This document shows, in pieces, positions 24,269-36,400 of a stretch of 64,000 nucleotides of DNA. This DNA is from Laguncularia racemosa (lineage: Eukaryota; Streptophyta; Magnoliopsida; Myrtales; Combretaceae), in the NCBI GenBank assembly GCA_037954665.1, contig JBBMOL010000012.1:4278001-4342000 (forward strand), written 5' to 3'. Position numbers and translations under genes: made by a program. The first letter of the stretch is position 1; the number at the start of each line of letters is the position of its first letter. The notes below the pieces were generated by a model. The model saw only the letters and a list, made by a program, of their open reading frames with translations, was not told the DNA's origin and ran no database searches.

Positions 24269-25500
24269 GCTTGTGCACGTGATTGCATAATATCTTTCCC
24301 TACTCCCCTTCACACACATACTTTTCTTCATTAAGTATTACTTCATTAAAAATCTCTTATAACTACCTAAGGGCCCCTTAGATGATTGGTTATTTTTTTA
24401 GTATTCTCCCATTAAATATTGTGTTTCCCACGTCAGGGACTTGCATAAATAACGAAAATGAACCAAGAAGTTTCAAAATTTATTACTTCAAGTAACATTT
24501 TATATTGCTTGATTTCGAGAGTTTAGCTTAGTGATTTCCATTCTAGCATTCTTCTAAACCAACAAAATTTCTTTAATGGATCCAGTTGCTTTAGCAAATA
24601 AACACAATCAAAACCTAGTGATCTTTAAAGGTCATTCACATTTACATGATTCAATTGCCTCTCTAACAAGATCAACACATTTGAAAACATATGTAGCTAA
24701 TAACTTGTTAATCACTCTCCTTTGGTGGTTTGATGCCACCCCCTTGTATTTTATAACAAGATCAAGTGGAATACTCATCATACCGGTATTTTGCACATTT
24801 AATAGTGACTAATTTAACATTGATGGGATTATCCTTGTTCAAGACATTCTTCTAACCTCAAGATCCCTAGCCAAAAGAATTACTACTATGTCATTATCAA
24901 CGTAGGTGTTGGTTCCTCCCATTCAAACATCAGTAACATCACCTTTTCCTCGTTCATAAATGCCATCGAAAAGTATTGGTAGTTTCTCAGTATGCCATAC
25001 TAGGAAGGATAATATATATATATTTCATGTCCACTTCCATGCTTTTAGAATTTGCATCTGTTTAGATTACCTCCTCCTTCAACATAGTAAGCAATAGCTC
25101 TCTCTCCTTACTATCAATCCTTTATCTCAATCTTGTGTTCATTCCCTCCCCATTAGTAAAGTTTATGATTCAACACCATGGAGGAACCTAGTGTAGTTGT
25201 CTTCTTGGCATGTCTAGGATTGTTATCCTCATCAACTCCACTAATATCCTCATAATGACTCTTTTTGTTGCATACATCATATCCTAGACTTGTCATTGGT
25301 CTAAGAAAGGCTTGATGTTGCATTTAGGATTTTGATTCCTAGGGTTATTTTGTGGTTTAGCTCATTCTTCCTTTTTAGGGTTCAAATGCTTTCTTTTTAA
25401 GGATGATGGTTTTATGTCTCCTCTTCTTAGTGTGAGAGTGCTTTCATTCGGCTAAAAGAGGCCTTCATGCATCATAAAAACCACTAACAAGTCCTAGTAA

Positions 25501-26330
25501 CTCTTACATCATAATTTGTCTCACTCTAGACTATTGGTTTAAATGATCCTAGTAACTCTTCCCTTATAATTTGTCTCACTCCAAACTATTAGTTTAAATG
25601 AAGTGTTAGTTGCCACATTATTTTCTTGGATGATTACTTTCATTAACTTTTCATCTTAACTTCTACTTTTTTTCATGTGTTTGTTCACTAACTCCATTGT
25701 TGGAGTTTAGGCGATTAGTGTTTTAAGTCCTCCATAATTCGACTTCAATCCTCCTCAACCTCACTTTAGACTAAAGATCATTCTCTCCATTAATCGATCT
25801 TTTTATTCTATTTTATTTTATGTTACCCTACGTAGAATGTAACACTCTCAAAATCCTTTGAAAAAAATTGGTTTAGGTTGGGTGATATTTCTTTTTATTT
25901 TTTTATATCATAATTTTCTATTGTTTTAAGATAATTAGTTTACGACACTCTATTTTATTTATGATACCGGATCATCTTAAAAACTAGGAGGAAAGGTGAA
26001 TCTAATAGCAACCAACGAAAAATTTTGAAAACTTCCAATGCATTTTTAATAGCTTATTGTTGTTATAAGCAATAGCAGAAACGATTGAAATTAAAATATG
26101 CCAATGCTTCTGTACCGGGACTGCCCTAACTACTCCTTTCCCAAACTTAAATACTTTGATTAATTAAGGAATTTTTCAATAATTCTAAACATTAAATTAA
26201 AGTAAACTATAGGAAAAGAAGCTTCGTAAACGGTTCCGGTAAAAACTGAACGTACGGTACGTTAAATTATAACAAGCAGCAGCACCGTCGTCAGCATGCA
26301 AGAACAATAAGCAAGATCCGCAGCACCAGT
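25501..26330. other. Region upstream of the WDR11-like gene
   Basis: The sequence is AT-rich as far as about 26200 and turns GC-richer toward the promoter. A near-duplicated phrase (GATCCTAGTAACTCTT with ATAATTTGTCTCACTC) occurs at about 25490 and 25550, a small local duplication of about 58 bp. No other gene was recognised. Confidence 0.5.
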
Positions 26331-26333
26331 CTC

Positions 26334-26340
26334 TATATAG
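26334..26340 (+). promoter_or_regulatory. Candidate TATA box of the WDR11-like gene
   Basis: TATATAG lies 97 bp from its start to the ATG at 26431, in a pyrimidine-rich promoter context (CTCTCTACACC follows). This would place transcription start near 26365-26375. Confidence 0.5.
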
Positions 26341-26430
26341 TCCATATTACCTTCTGATTTCTTCCCATTCTCTCTCTACACCAATGCAGTCTACACATAG
26401 AAGTCCCTAACCACCACTCTCTCCACCGCA

Positions 26431-27443
26431 ATGTCGTCCCACTCGCGGCCACCGGACTCATTTTGGGACAGCATCCTGCCAGGTCCACCATCTCGCAACA
26501 ACTTCGGCTCACTCGACCTCTCACCCTCCGGCCTCCTCGCATTCCCATCAGGCTCATCAATCACCATCCTCGACTCTATCTCTCTCCAGCACATCGTAAC
26601 TATCCCTCTCCCGCCTCCTTCCTCCTCCCCTAACTCTCTCTCCCCTTTCCTCACTTCTCTCCGCTGGGCCCCGCACCCTCTTCCCCGCTCACTCCACGAC
26701 CTCCTTCCATCCTCTTCCTCCTCCCCCTCTCCTCTCCTCCTCGCTGCCGCTGATCGACACGGAAGAATCTCTCTCTTCGATGTCAGGTCTCGTGGACCGC
26801 CGGTCCTAGAATTCGACACGGAATCGGCTTATTCTCCTAAATCCGGAGTCCAAGATCTCTGCTGGATCCGTACGAAGGAGGGTTCCTACGTTCTTGCCGC
26901 TCTCTCTGGTCCTTCGCTTCTCTCTCTCTTCTCCGCTTCCACGGGAAAATGCTTCTGGAAGTACGATGCTTCGCCGGAGTACTTCTCTTGCATCCGCCGT
27001 GATCCGTTCGATTGGCGGCACTTCTGTGCCCTAGGTATGAAAGGTTTTTTACTGTCCGTGAAAGTGATCGGAGAATCTGAAGATGAGATTGCCATTCGTG
27101 AACTTCAGATCAGAACAGATTGTACGGAATTGGTGAAGTTGGAGAGAGATTTGGTTGCCGGGAATACTAACTCTTCTTCCTCTTCGTCGTCTTGCTCGCC
27201 TGCTTCGGCGGTTTTTCCTAATTATATGGTTAAAATGGCGTTCTCACCGCAGTGGAAACATATAGTATTCACTACGTTTCCGAGGGAATTGGTGGTGTTT
27301 GATTTGCAGTATGAGACGACATTGTATAGTGCAGCTTTGCCGCGGGGTTGCGGGAAGTTTCTGGATGTTTTGCCTGATCCAAACCGTGATCTGTTGTTTT
27401 GCGCACATCTTGATGGGAGGCTTAGCATTTGGAAGCGAAAAGA
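26431..27443 (+). CDS. WDR11-like exon 1 (residues 1-337)
   Basis: The exon begins MSSHSRPPDSFWDSILPGPP and ends in a split codon at AAAGA/GTATGG. It contains the first propeller start (GSLDLSPSGLLAFPSGSSI) and a run of Ser residues at about 250. It is GC-rich at its 5' end, which is common in plant first exons. Reading on past 27443 hits a stop at about 27510, so the splice is required. Confidence 0.93.
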
Positions 27444-30400
27444 GTATGGATTTCATTACTTTCTTTCAAAAATTAAATGTGTTCTGGGGTTAATTAGTTT
27501 TATACTTTAATTTATGACTGAACACTTTTGTAATGTACTACATAAGGAATTTGCAATCTTTAATTTACTAATTACTTGAGTTAGACATGTCCACTGGAAA
27601 TTAAGCAGGCTAAATAGTTTTTGCAGGGCATCCTTTAGCAAAAAATCGTAATTGTTATTACTATTTACAGTAACTTGGAACTGTGAGGAGGGGAACAAAT
27701 GTGTAATTGAAATGGGTAGTAGTACATGAGATAAAATGATGTTATAAATGCTGTGGATATTTCTATTTATTTGAAATTGCTTTATCAGTTTGGAGTTGTG
27801 AGGTATGCAAGGATTTTTATTTGGAAAATTTGAGATGCGAAATTTCCTTTCTTGCACAATGAATGATAATTTACAGCTTTGATGGGTTGAATTCAAAATA
27901 AAATTTTGCAGTTGGGAATAACTATAGCCAGTAGATAATTGGCATGCATTATTGTTCGGGGGTACTAATAGATGTCGGTAATGGTTTGTAAGAATGGAAA
28001 TTTATGAGGTGGATGGTGTGGTTCCATGTGTTCTAGACATTTTTTCCTTTCCATTTTTGGAGCTCATGGAGAAAAGGAAGTATGGAGGCTATGGCTAAAA
28101 GTTTAAATTGAAATGGAAGCATGCTAAATGTTCAGTCCCCATAACTTGGTGCAACTTTATTGCTTGTGATATACATACTGCCCTGCCAGTTACCTATTCT
28201 AACAGTCAATCTTGTTTACTGCTTTCTTGTTATAGTATTACTGAATGGATAGAAATGCCTGGAGTGTTTACCTATCTTTTGCCGTTTTTATGTTTTGCTT
28301 TGCTATAGATTTGATTTACTGCTTTCTCATAAATATTAGTATTTAAAAAGACATGTTTGGTGTATTGACAGATGACTTTGGTGTGATTGAAGTATGGGTT
28401 CATTCATCAGTTTGATTTGATACTTCTTTTTTTCTTTTTGGTTTCCACTGCCTTAGGTGTGGAGTCCCTCAAAATTACTCCTATACTTAAATTCTGGCTA
28501 TTCTGATCCTGAAGTAGTTCACGTATCTGCATGTAACTACAGGGGAGAACAGGTGCATGTGATGTGTACAATGGAAGAGTTGATGCCTTCAATTGGCACA
28601 TCTGTTCCTTCTCCTTCACTTCTTGCAGTTGTCCTGTGGCAGTCAGAGTCCACCCTTCAAAATATTGCCAAGATTTATGTTGATGCCCCATCTACACCCT
28701 CCTCAAATTCAGACATTGACAATCCTTTTGATTTCTCTGATGACTCACTTCTTGTCTCCAAGACACGGTTGATCTCCATTTCTGATGATGGGAGAGTGTG
28801 GAACTGGCTTCTATCTGCTGAGGGGGCACTGGATGCACAAAAAGAAAATATCTGCACTGATAATTTGACCACTGTCAATAATTTATCACTTCTAGAAAAC
28901 AAAGTTGAAATCATTGACCCTTCAAAGGGTTGTACTGCACCTGAAAGAGTTAAGGATTTGGAAAATGCACATGGCAGCAAGAGTCGAAGTGCAAACCCAT
29001 CTTCTAATGAGGTTGACATCTCATTTAAGGTTGGTAAAAGAAAGTAGCTTATGCATAGGCCTATGACTTGACAGTAGCAGATAGATTGATCATGGTTAAA
29101 TGGGTATCCTTAAGCAAGACCTTTATTTATTTATTTTCCTTTAATGATTTAGGTGCTGAATTCTTGGCTAGATTCATATAGTTGTATGTTGGGCCTAGTG
29201 GTTCAAGTAGTTCGATTCTACCAAGTCTTATCTCCATAACTTGATGTATTTGTATATATTATGCTCTTACTCTAATACATAAGCATCAGGTTTCATTGTG
29301 TTTATAATTAGAGAATGGGATTGCTGTATTTTTGCGCTAGTCATATTTCATTTTAATTACACGATACTTAATATGGTTTATCTTACAATGATTAAGGTGG
29401 ATGATCTAATTTTTCTGCACTTTTGAATCCCTGTTGCAGATAAGTTTGGTTGGGCAGCTTCAGCTTCTTTCATCAACAGTGACTATGTTAGCTGTCCCAT
29501 CCCCTTCTTTAACTGCCACTTTAGCACGTGAGTTGCATCTTACAAATATTCATTATTGTGATTTACTCTTCTTACTCTTCAAAACAAGAAAATGGATGTG
29601 TACCATTGTGGATCCATCTCATTTCAGTTATCATAAGACTATAATATATGGCCTAATTGCTTTGCATTCATCTACAATTGAAAAAATATTTTCTATTCGT
29701 CAAATTTCTTGAAAGTAGAAGCTAGAATATTATACAAAATCACATATATAGTCTGTAGTGTTCTGTGCAAAATAAATGGAAACTTAAACTTTCACTGAAA
29801 ACATCACTCACCTTCTTTTAGGTTAAAATTTTATGTGTCCTGATGTAGCTTTATAAGTCTATCATCTGAATATATTATCTATTTCTTTAACCATGAAGGT
29901 GGGGGAATCAGTCCAGCCGTAGCTGTTCCACTGGTTGCTGTGGGAACTCAAAGTGGTACTATTGATGTCATTGATGTTTCTGCCAATGCTGTTGCAACAA
30001 GTTTTTCAGTTCATAATGGCATTGTTAGGGGATTGAGATGGCTTGGAAATTCTAGGCTTGTTTCATTTTCTTACAGTCAGGTATGATCATTGGTGTATCT
30101 GTATTAGTAAAAATCAGTCCATTACTTATTTCAATGCTCTTTCTTCATATATGTCTTTCCATAATATTTCCTATATGCATATTACCTCTACCTAATGCAA
30201 CTTCTGGGATAAGGTTGGTTAAGGATTAGAAGTTTGTTAGATGTCTCCTCATCATCATGGCCCTCATTTGCAGTACGTGCTTTATGGATTCAGGTAAATG
30301 AGAAAACTGGAGGCTACAACAATAGGCTTGTCGTCACATGTCTTAGAAGTGGCCTTAATAAACCATTTCGGGTTTTACAAAAGCCAGAACGTGCTCCTAT

Positions 30401-33400
30401 AAGAGCTTTACGTGCTTCTTCATCAGGAAGGTTTTACCTCTAACTTCATGGTTGTACTAAATCTTGTTTTCAGAAAGTTTGCTTTGACATAAGCTCATCC
30501 ATGAAGGTTATGCAAAAGCAGTTTACCCTTATAACCCTATAACATTGTTCTCCCATTAATCATTTCTCAGTAACCTATGGAATCAGAAATTCATTCTGGA
30601 AGCATATGTGCAGGTATCTTTTGATTTTGTTCCGTGATGCACCTGTTGAGGTTTGGGCTATGACTAAAACCCCCATTATGGTAAGTCGGATGATAACAAT
30701 TTTGCCTTGCTTTTTATGTAAACATATCTTCAGGTTTGATGTTTGTCAATGAGGTAAATCACACTGAAAATAGTAATGGATGTCCCATGGTACTTCTACA
30801 AACTAAGTTTTGGACAACAATATTTTGCTATTATGTTGACTGCTATAATCAACTAAAAATTTTTCACTAGTTCTGCTGAAAACCTTCACCAATATTGAGT
30901 TGCAAACATCTATTTGTTTGCCCTGAACTTGAATGTCAACCACCATATGTAAAGATTTTGCAGACTGTAGACATGATGCCTTCTTTTGGACAGCATCTAT
31001 ATCATAAGTTGTCATGTCCTTGTAATCACAAATATTTATGTCTTATTCCCACTTTTTGAACATGCATGACTTTCTCTTCTCAATTATGAATAAGTGCGTC
31101 TTCCACTTATCCCCTTTTCTCTTATCCCCTCCTCTACCACCCCAGTATCTTTCTTCATTCTTATGCATTATGATCTATGCATATACTATTTAGATATAAA
31201 CTGATGATTAAATTCTAACATTCACCTCACACAACCTCAGTGTTGTTATTTTGTGCCATTATTTTCTTGGTTGATATTCAAACCCTTATTGCACTTTTAA
31301 TCATTGATGCAGCATATAAAAATGTGAAGATATTCTTATAAGTTATTTCGTTAAGTTACATGTGAATAATTGCATTCTCTCTTATATCTATCTTGCTTTA
31401 TGTCTGTATGTAGCTTAGATCATTAGCCCTTCCTTTCACGGTATTGGAATGGACTCTTCCAGCAGTTCCAAAACCAGGACAAAGTGCCAAGCAGTCATCA
31501 TTGTCAGCCAGAGATCATGTGAAGACAGACACTGATGGGTCATCTTCTCCAACCGTTCAATCTTCTTCAGATTCAAGTGAGTACGGTTACTCAAGCAGTT
31601 CACTTGTCATACTCATCAGTTTCAGTGACAGCTCTACATTCTCTTTCATGTGCTTATTGCAGAGCCCTCTAGCTCAGATGGATCTCAAGATGACATTTCG
31701 GAAAGTTTTGCATTTGCCTTGGTCAATGGTGCACTTGGAGTTTTTGAGGTTCATGGACGTAGGATTCGCGACTTCAGGTAAACTTTCTTGCATATTTGCA
31801 TTTAGAATCTGTTCACATGTTTCACACTTGCATCTTCCCTAAGAAAAGGCTCATCACATTAAGCAATGTTCTAGTTTTCTGGTTTAGAATAAACCAATCC
31901 AATATGTAACATCTTTCGACTGAGAACATCTCTGTGTTGTAGAACAGAAGATAAAATTTTAATGGTACTTGTAAATTTTCAAACTGATAGTACTGTGGTA
32001 ATTAGGATTCAACTATTTCATCTATTATTTACCCCAAAAAGAAAAACTACTAATTTTCTACTGATATCCATGTTATGTTTTATTTTCCTGTCTTTCTTTA
32101 CTGCAATCTTTTCTCAAAGCAGTGGATAACATCTTAAAGTATCACTGTCATTAACATCCTAGGATATTGAATTATCTTTATCTGAGGAACTGATTAGCTC
32201 TTACAATAATCTATTTTCTTGTTATCTTTCATGAAATCTGAAATTGCACTGGGGGGAAGGTGAAGAATTTTGTTGTTGTGCAAGTGAACTTTTTGGTGCT
32301 TAATTGTTTATTCAGTTGTTGAAATCAATATATTCCTCTATTAATGAATTGCTTAATTACCAGAAGATCAATATGGAGAAATTTTAGAGGTAAAAACACT
32401 CATAACATTATTGATTATTCTGGAAGTATTTATACATACAATCCCACTATGAAGAAGAAGAAGAATGGCAGCAGCGAAAGGATAAACTAAGATCAGATTT
32501 AATCTGATCAGAAAAAAATAAAATCCTACTCATTCTTATCTAACCTGGAAGATTAGAAAGGATTTACTCTAACTTCTAACAAAAAAATCTTCTTACTAAT
32601 TTAATAACAAATGGAAAATAAAAAAAAAAGAAAATTGCAAAAGATAAAATAATATATTATTGGCTTCCAGTAGGCCCATTGGATTTGATATTCAGTGCTC
32701 AGGAGATGGGTAGTACTGAGTTCCCTCCTACCACCAAACTTTGTTCTCTCATGGAAGGTAACGAATGGTGTATCCCAGAGGGTGTGCTACGGAATAATAT
32801 TTAGATCCCCACCTCGCTCCATCCTAACGCATCAGTTAATGACTGCCTCTGATGGATCCATTCTACCACTAGTGAATATACAACTAAGAGTGGATATGAA
32901 TTCCTCTTCCTCCCAACCCGGGTGGTGTCCTGGGTTAAGGTGATTTGAAACAAATACTCAATCCCTAGGCACTCGTTTATTTTATGGCTAGCCTGGTTAT
33001 ATAAGCTATCCACATTGGACAAGCCGGAATCATGGGGCGTGACTTCTACTACTACTTGTTTCCTATGTCAACAGGAACTGGAAGACCACTCCCATCTCTT
33101 CTTCAATTGTAGCTATTCCTGCTTGATCTGGAGTTTGGTTTGCGACTACCTTCACTGCCCTGTGCTCTTTAAAAGCTAGCAAGGGGCTACATCTATATTG
33201 TTGGCCTTAGTTGACTCCAATTCTCCCGACTACCACAGAAGGTGTGCCGCACTAGCAGCGACAATATATTGTATATGGAGAGTGCGAAGTAATGTACGCT
33301 TAGGGAATGGTATTCCCGACTAGAGCTCTGTTGTAAACTAAATTAGAGCTTACTCTTTACTATTGTAATGCTCATATAGTAGTCTCTTTATCTTTTCTAT

Positions 33401-36400
33401 TGTTTTCTTTGTCCTCGGGACTATGATGTAAGATTAATATCTTTGGATATTAATAAAATTAACTTATCCAAAAAAAAAAAAATTTCCTACACTTCACCCT
33501 CAAGTTAAGGAATAGATATCTATCATTTATAGTTTAATGAAAATTTTTGTTTGGAGCTATTTAGACAATAATTTTGTTATGTACACTAGTCCCACATCCC
33601 TTAGTTTATAGAATATACTAAGTATGTATACGTATATAAATACTTGTATAGTTCAATAAAAAATATGATTTAGAGTTTCTCTTCTTTCTTTATTTTTATC
33701 CTTTCCTCTTAACATGGTATCAGAGCCTAGGAACGAAAAACCCTAAATTAGCCCAAACACTTAAAAAAAAAAAACCCTATTTTTGGCAGGGAGGCATTTT
33801 TCGGTGTCGGATTTAAAATCTGATCACATCACCTTGTTCCTCTCTTCTCCAGTGTCAAATCCCAAAGTCTTGTTGTCGGAAGCTTCTCCACGCGTCGCCA
33901 CATCACCGTCATCTCTTATATCTGCTTATTCGAGGGTTCAAAGCTCCTCCATGTCGTCTACCAAGCTTGTTCACCGTCGTCCGCCAACAAGCACTACTGT
34001 TCATTGTCGTCTGCCACCGACTGTCGCCGTCCACCATCGACCGTCACCAATCACCACTGTTTGTTTGTTCTTTTCACCTTTCTCATTCTTTTTTAAGGTG
34101 CTCTCTTAATCCAATATGGCTTATGATAGTTCATTATAAAAAATTAGTCCTTTTTTTAGCTTATTATCTCCCTCTCCTGCCATTGCAACCGAGAAACTAG
34201 TGGGTAGTTCAAATTATTTATCTTGGTCTACCGCAGTCGAGTTATGGTGTATGGGTCAAGGTTTACAGGACCACTTGATCACTAGAGTAGAGAATGTGGA
34301 GAACGAAAATAGAAATAATTGGATACGAGTTGATGCATTACTATTGAGTCTTTTATGGCAATTAATTGATTCTTCCCTTCATCCAATCTATAATCATTAT
34401 CGCACATGCTATAATATATGGATTCAAGCAAAGACTCTTTATACTAATGACATACAACGTCTGTATTTGGTAATTTCTAACCAGCTTAATTTGAGACAGT
34501 CAGATATGTTTATTACTGATTTTCTTGGGAAATGGGCATCTATTAAGGCTGAGTATAACTCTCTCCTTCTTCCTAGACAGTCACTTAATGATGATTTAGC
34601 TCAGAGGGACAAATTCTTTATGGTCTGCATTCTTGTTACACTCGGTCTTGATCTTGCTCCAATTCGTGATCAAATATTGGCTAGTCCTATTATACCATCT
34701 ATGGATGAAGTTTTCTCTTGCCTTCTTCGTGTCTCATCCATCCCTAATGCACCTTTATTTGGGTTTCCCCTTGTGGACAATTCAACTTTTGCTGCTCATG
34801 TGGCTCTTAGAGCTCGAATAAATTCAAGAGAAGCACAAGGTGGAGATTGTGGAGGCAATAAAGGAGATCGTCCTAGATGCACTTATTGTCATCGTTGGGG
34901 ACATACTAAAGACAAATGCCACAAGTTACATGGGCATCCTCCACGTGCTAACATCATCCAGAATACTACTTCTACGTCATTTAAAGAACAACATCAAGAC
35001 TCTCTTCTATTTACAGGAGCTGATCTAGAAAATTATCTTTAGTATCAAGCTTCAAAGCAGTCATCATCTTCTACTGCTTCCTTTGCGCATACTGGTAAAT
35101 CTATTGCGTGTCTCACTCAGTCTTCTTCTTCTTTAGGCCTATGGGTGATTGATTCTGGTGCTTCTGAACATATTTCTGGTAATCCTTAACTGTTTTCTCA
35201 TTTTGTTAAATCTACCTCATTATCATAAGTAACTGTAGAAAATGGTTTGCATACAGTTGCTAAAGCAATGGGTAGTGCTCAACCCTTAACATCTCTACCA
35301 TTGGAATATGTTCTTTATATCCCTCATTACCCTTTTAATCTTGTCTCTGTTAATAAAATCACCCGTGCACTAAACCGTTCTATTAAATTTGACCCTCATT
35401 TTGTTATTTTCCAGGATCTCAATACGGGACAAATAATTAGCATATGATGTGAGTCACAAGGGCTTTACTACATTAATAAATCACCAGCTTCTTCTATTAC
35501 ATGTTCTGCTACAATCTCTCCAACACTTCTTTATAATCGGTTGGGCCATCCTAGTTTTGTCGAACTTCAGAAGATGGTTCCTCATTTATCACATTTATCT
35601 ACTTTAGAATGTGAGTCGCGTCAACTTGGAAAACATTTTAGGACTTCGTTTCCCAGGAGAGTCAATAATTGGGCTATATCTTTTTCTATAATTCATTCAG
35701 ATATTTGGGGCCTAAGTCGTGTCATCTCTGTTTTAGGTTTTCAATATTTTGTAACCTTTATTGATGACCATTCTTGATGTACTTGGTTATATTTGATGAA
35801 AAATCGTTCTGAATTATTTTCTATTTTTGAGTCTTTTTGTGCTGAAATCAAAACTTAGTTTAATACATCTGTATAAGTCTTACGTAGTGATAATGCTCTT
35901 GAGTATTTTTCTACTCAATTTACTCAATTTATGTCATCTTATGGAATTTTACATCAATCTTCTTGTGCTTATACACATCAACAAAATGGTGTTGCTGAAC
36001 GTAAAAATCGATTTTTAATTCAGACTGCTCGTACACTTCTTTTACACCATCATGTTCCTACTCGCTTTTGAGCTGATGCTGTACTTACTACATATTATCT
36101 CATTAATAGAATGCCTTCCTCTGTCCTTCAGCACAAAAGTCCTCACAGTATCTTATTTCTCGATCAATCATTATACTCTTAGTTACAAAAGTCTTCATAG
36201 TAATATCAATAATTATAGAGTTTGGTATGACTCGTAGTTTATCTGATCATTTAGTATTTTATAAGCATACATCAGAGGGAAGATCTATTTACTTAATTAT
36301 CTATATAGGTGATATTGTTATAACTAGTAATGATCAGGATGGTATTATTGACTTGAAAGCACATCTTTTCAAGAATTTTCAGACCAAAGATCTTGGCTTA

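Larger units (their letters stand above)
22670..25500 (-). mobile_element. Broken L1-type LINE (minus strand)
   Basis: Minus-strand reading gives non-LTR reverse transcriptase. The upstream linker (EFFYVSTIAKRVKSRIIRPF) lies at about 23260-23350. A PSTKEEMKIVLHAIGLNK stretch lies at about 23040-23105. Then, with stops, NLKEFHPISLCNTLYKVISK and ILVNRIRPFLDELINPI lie at about 22760-22890, matching the conserved RPISLCN-YK--SK--ANR block. The piece ends near 22680. The 5' part toward 25.5 kb is too decayed for domains and its boundary is a guess. A MITE and a tandem duplication interrupt it. Confidence 0.75.

Noticed and set aside
26391..26819. 142-codon minus-strand open frame opposite WDR11-like exon 1
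   Set aside because: It is a shadow of the GC-rich exon. The residues are low-complexity Arg/Glu/Gly and the sense frame explains the region.
28457..28542. Upstream extension of the open frame before exon 2
   Set aside because: The acceptor at 28456 would put a stop in frame after exon 1. The acceptor at 28543 restores the conserved EGEQVHVMC join.
33783..34109. 108-codon open frame after the inner copia primer site, rich in His/Arg/Ser/Pro
   Set aside because: Low-complexity leader sequence of the element, without a gag domain. It may contain the lost gag start, but I see no independent gene.
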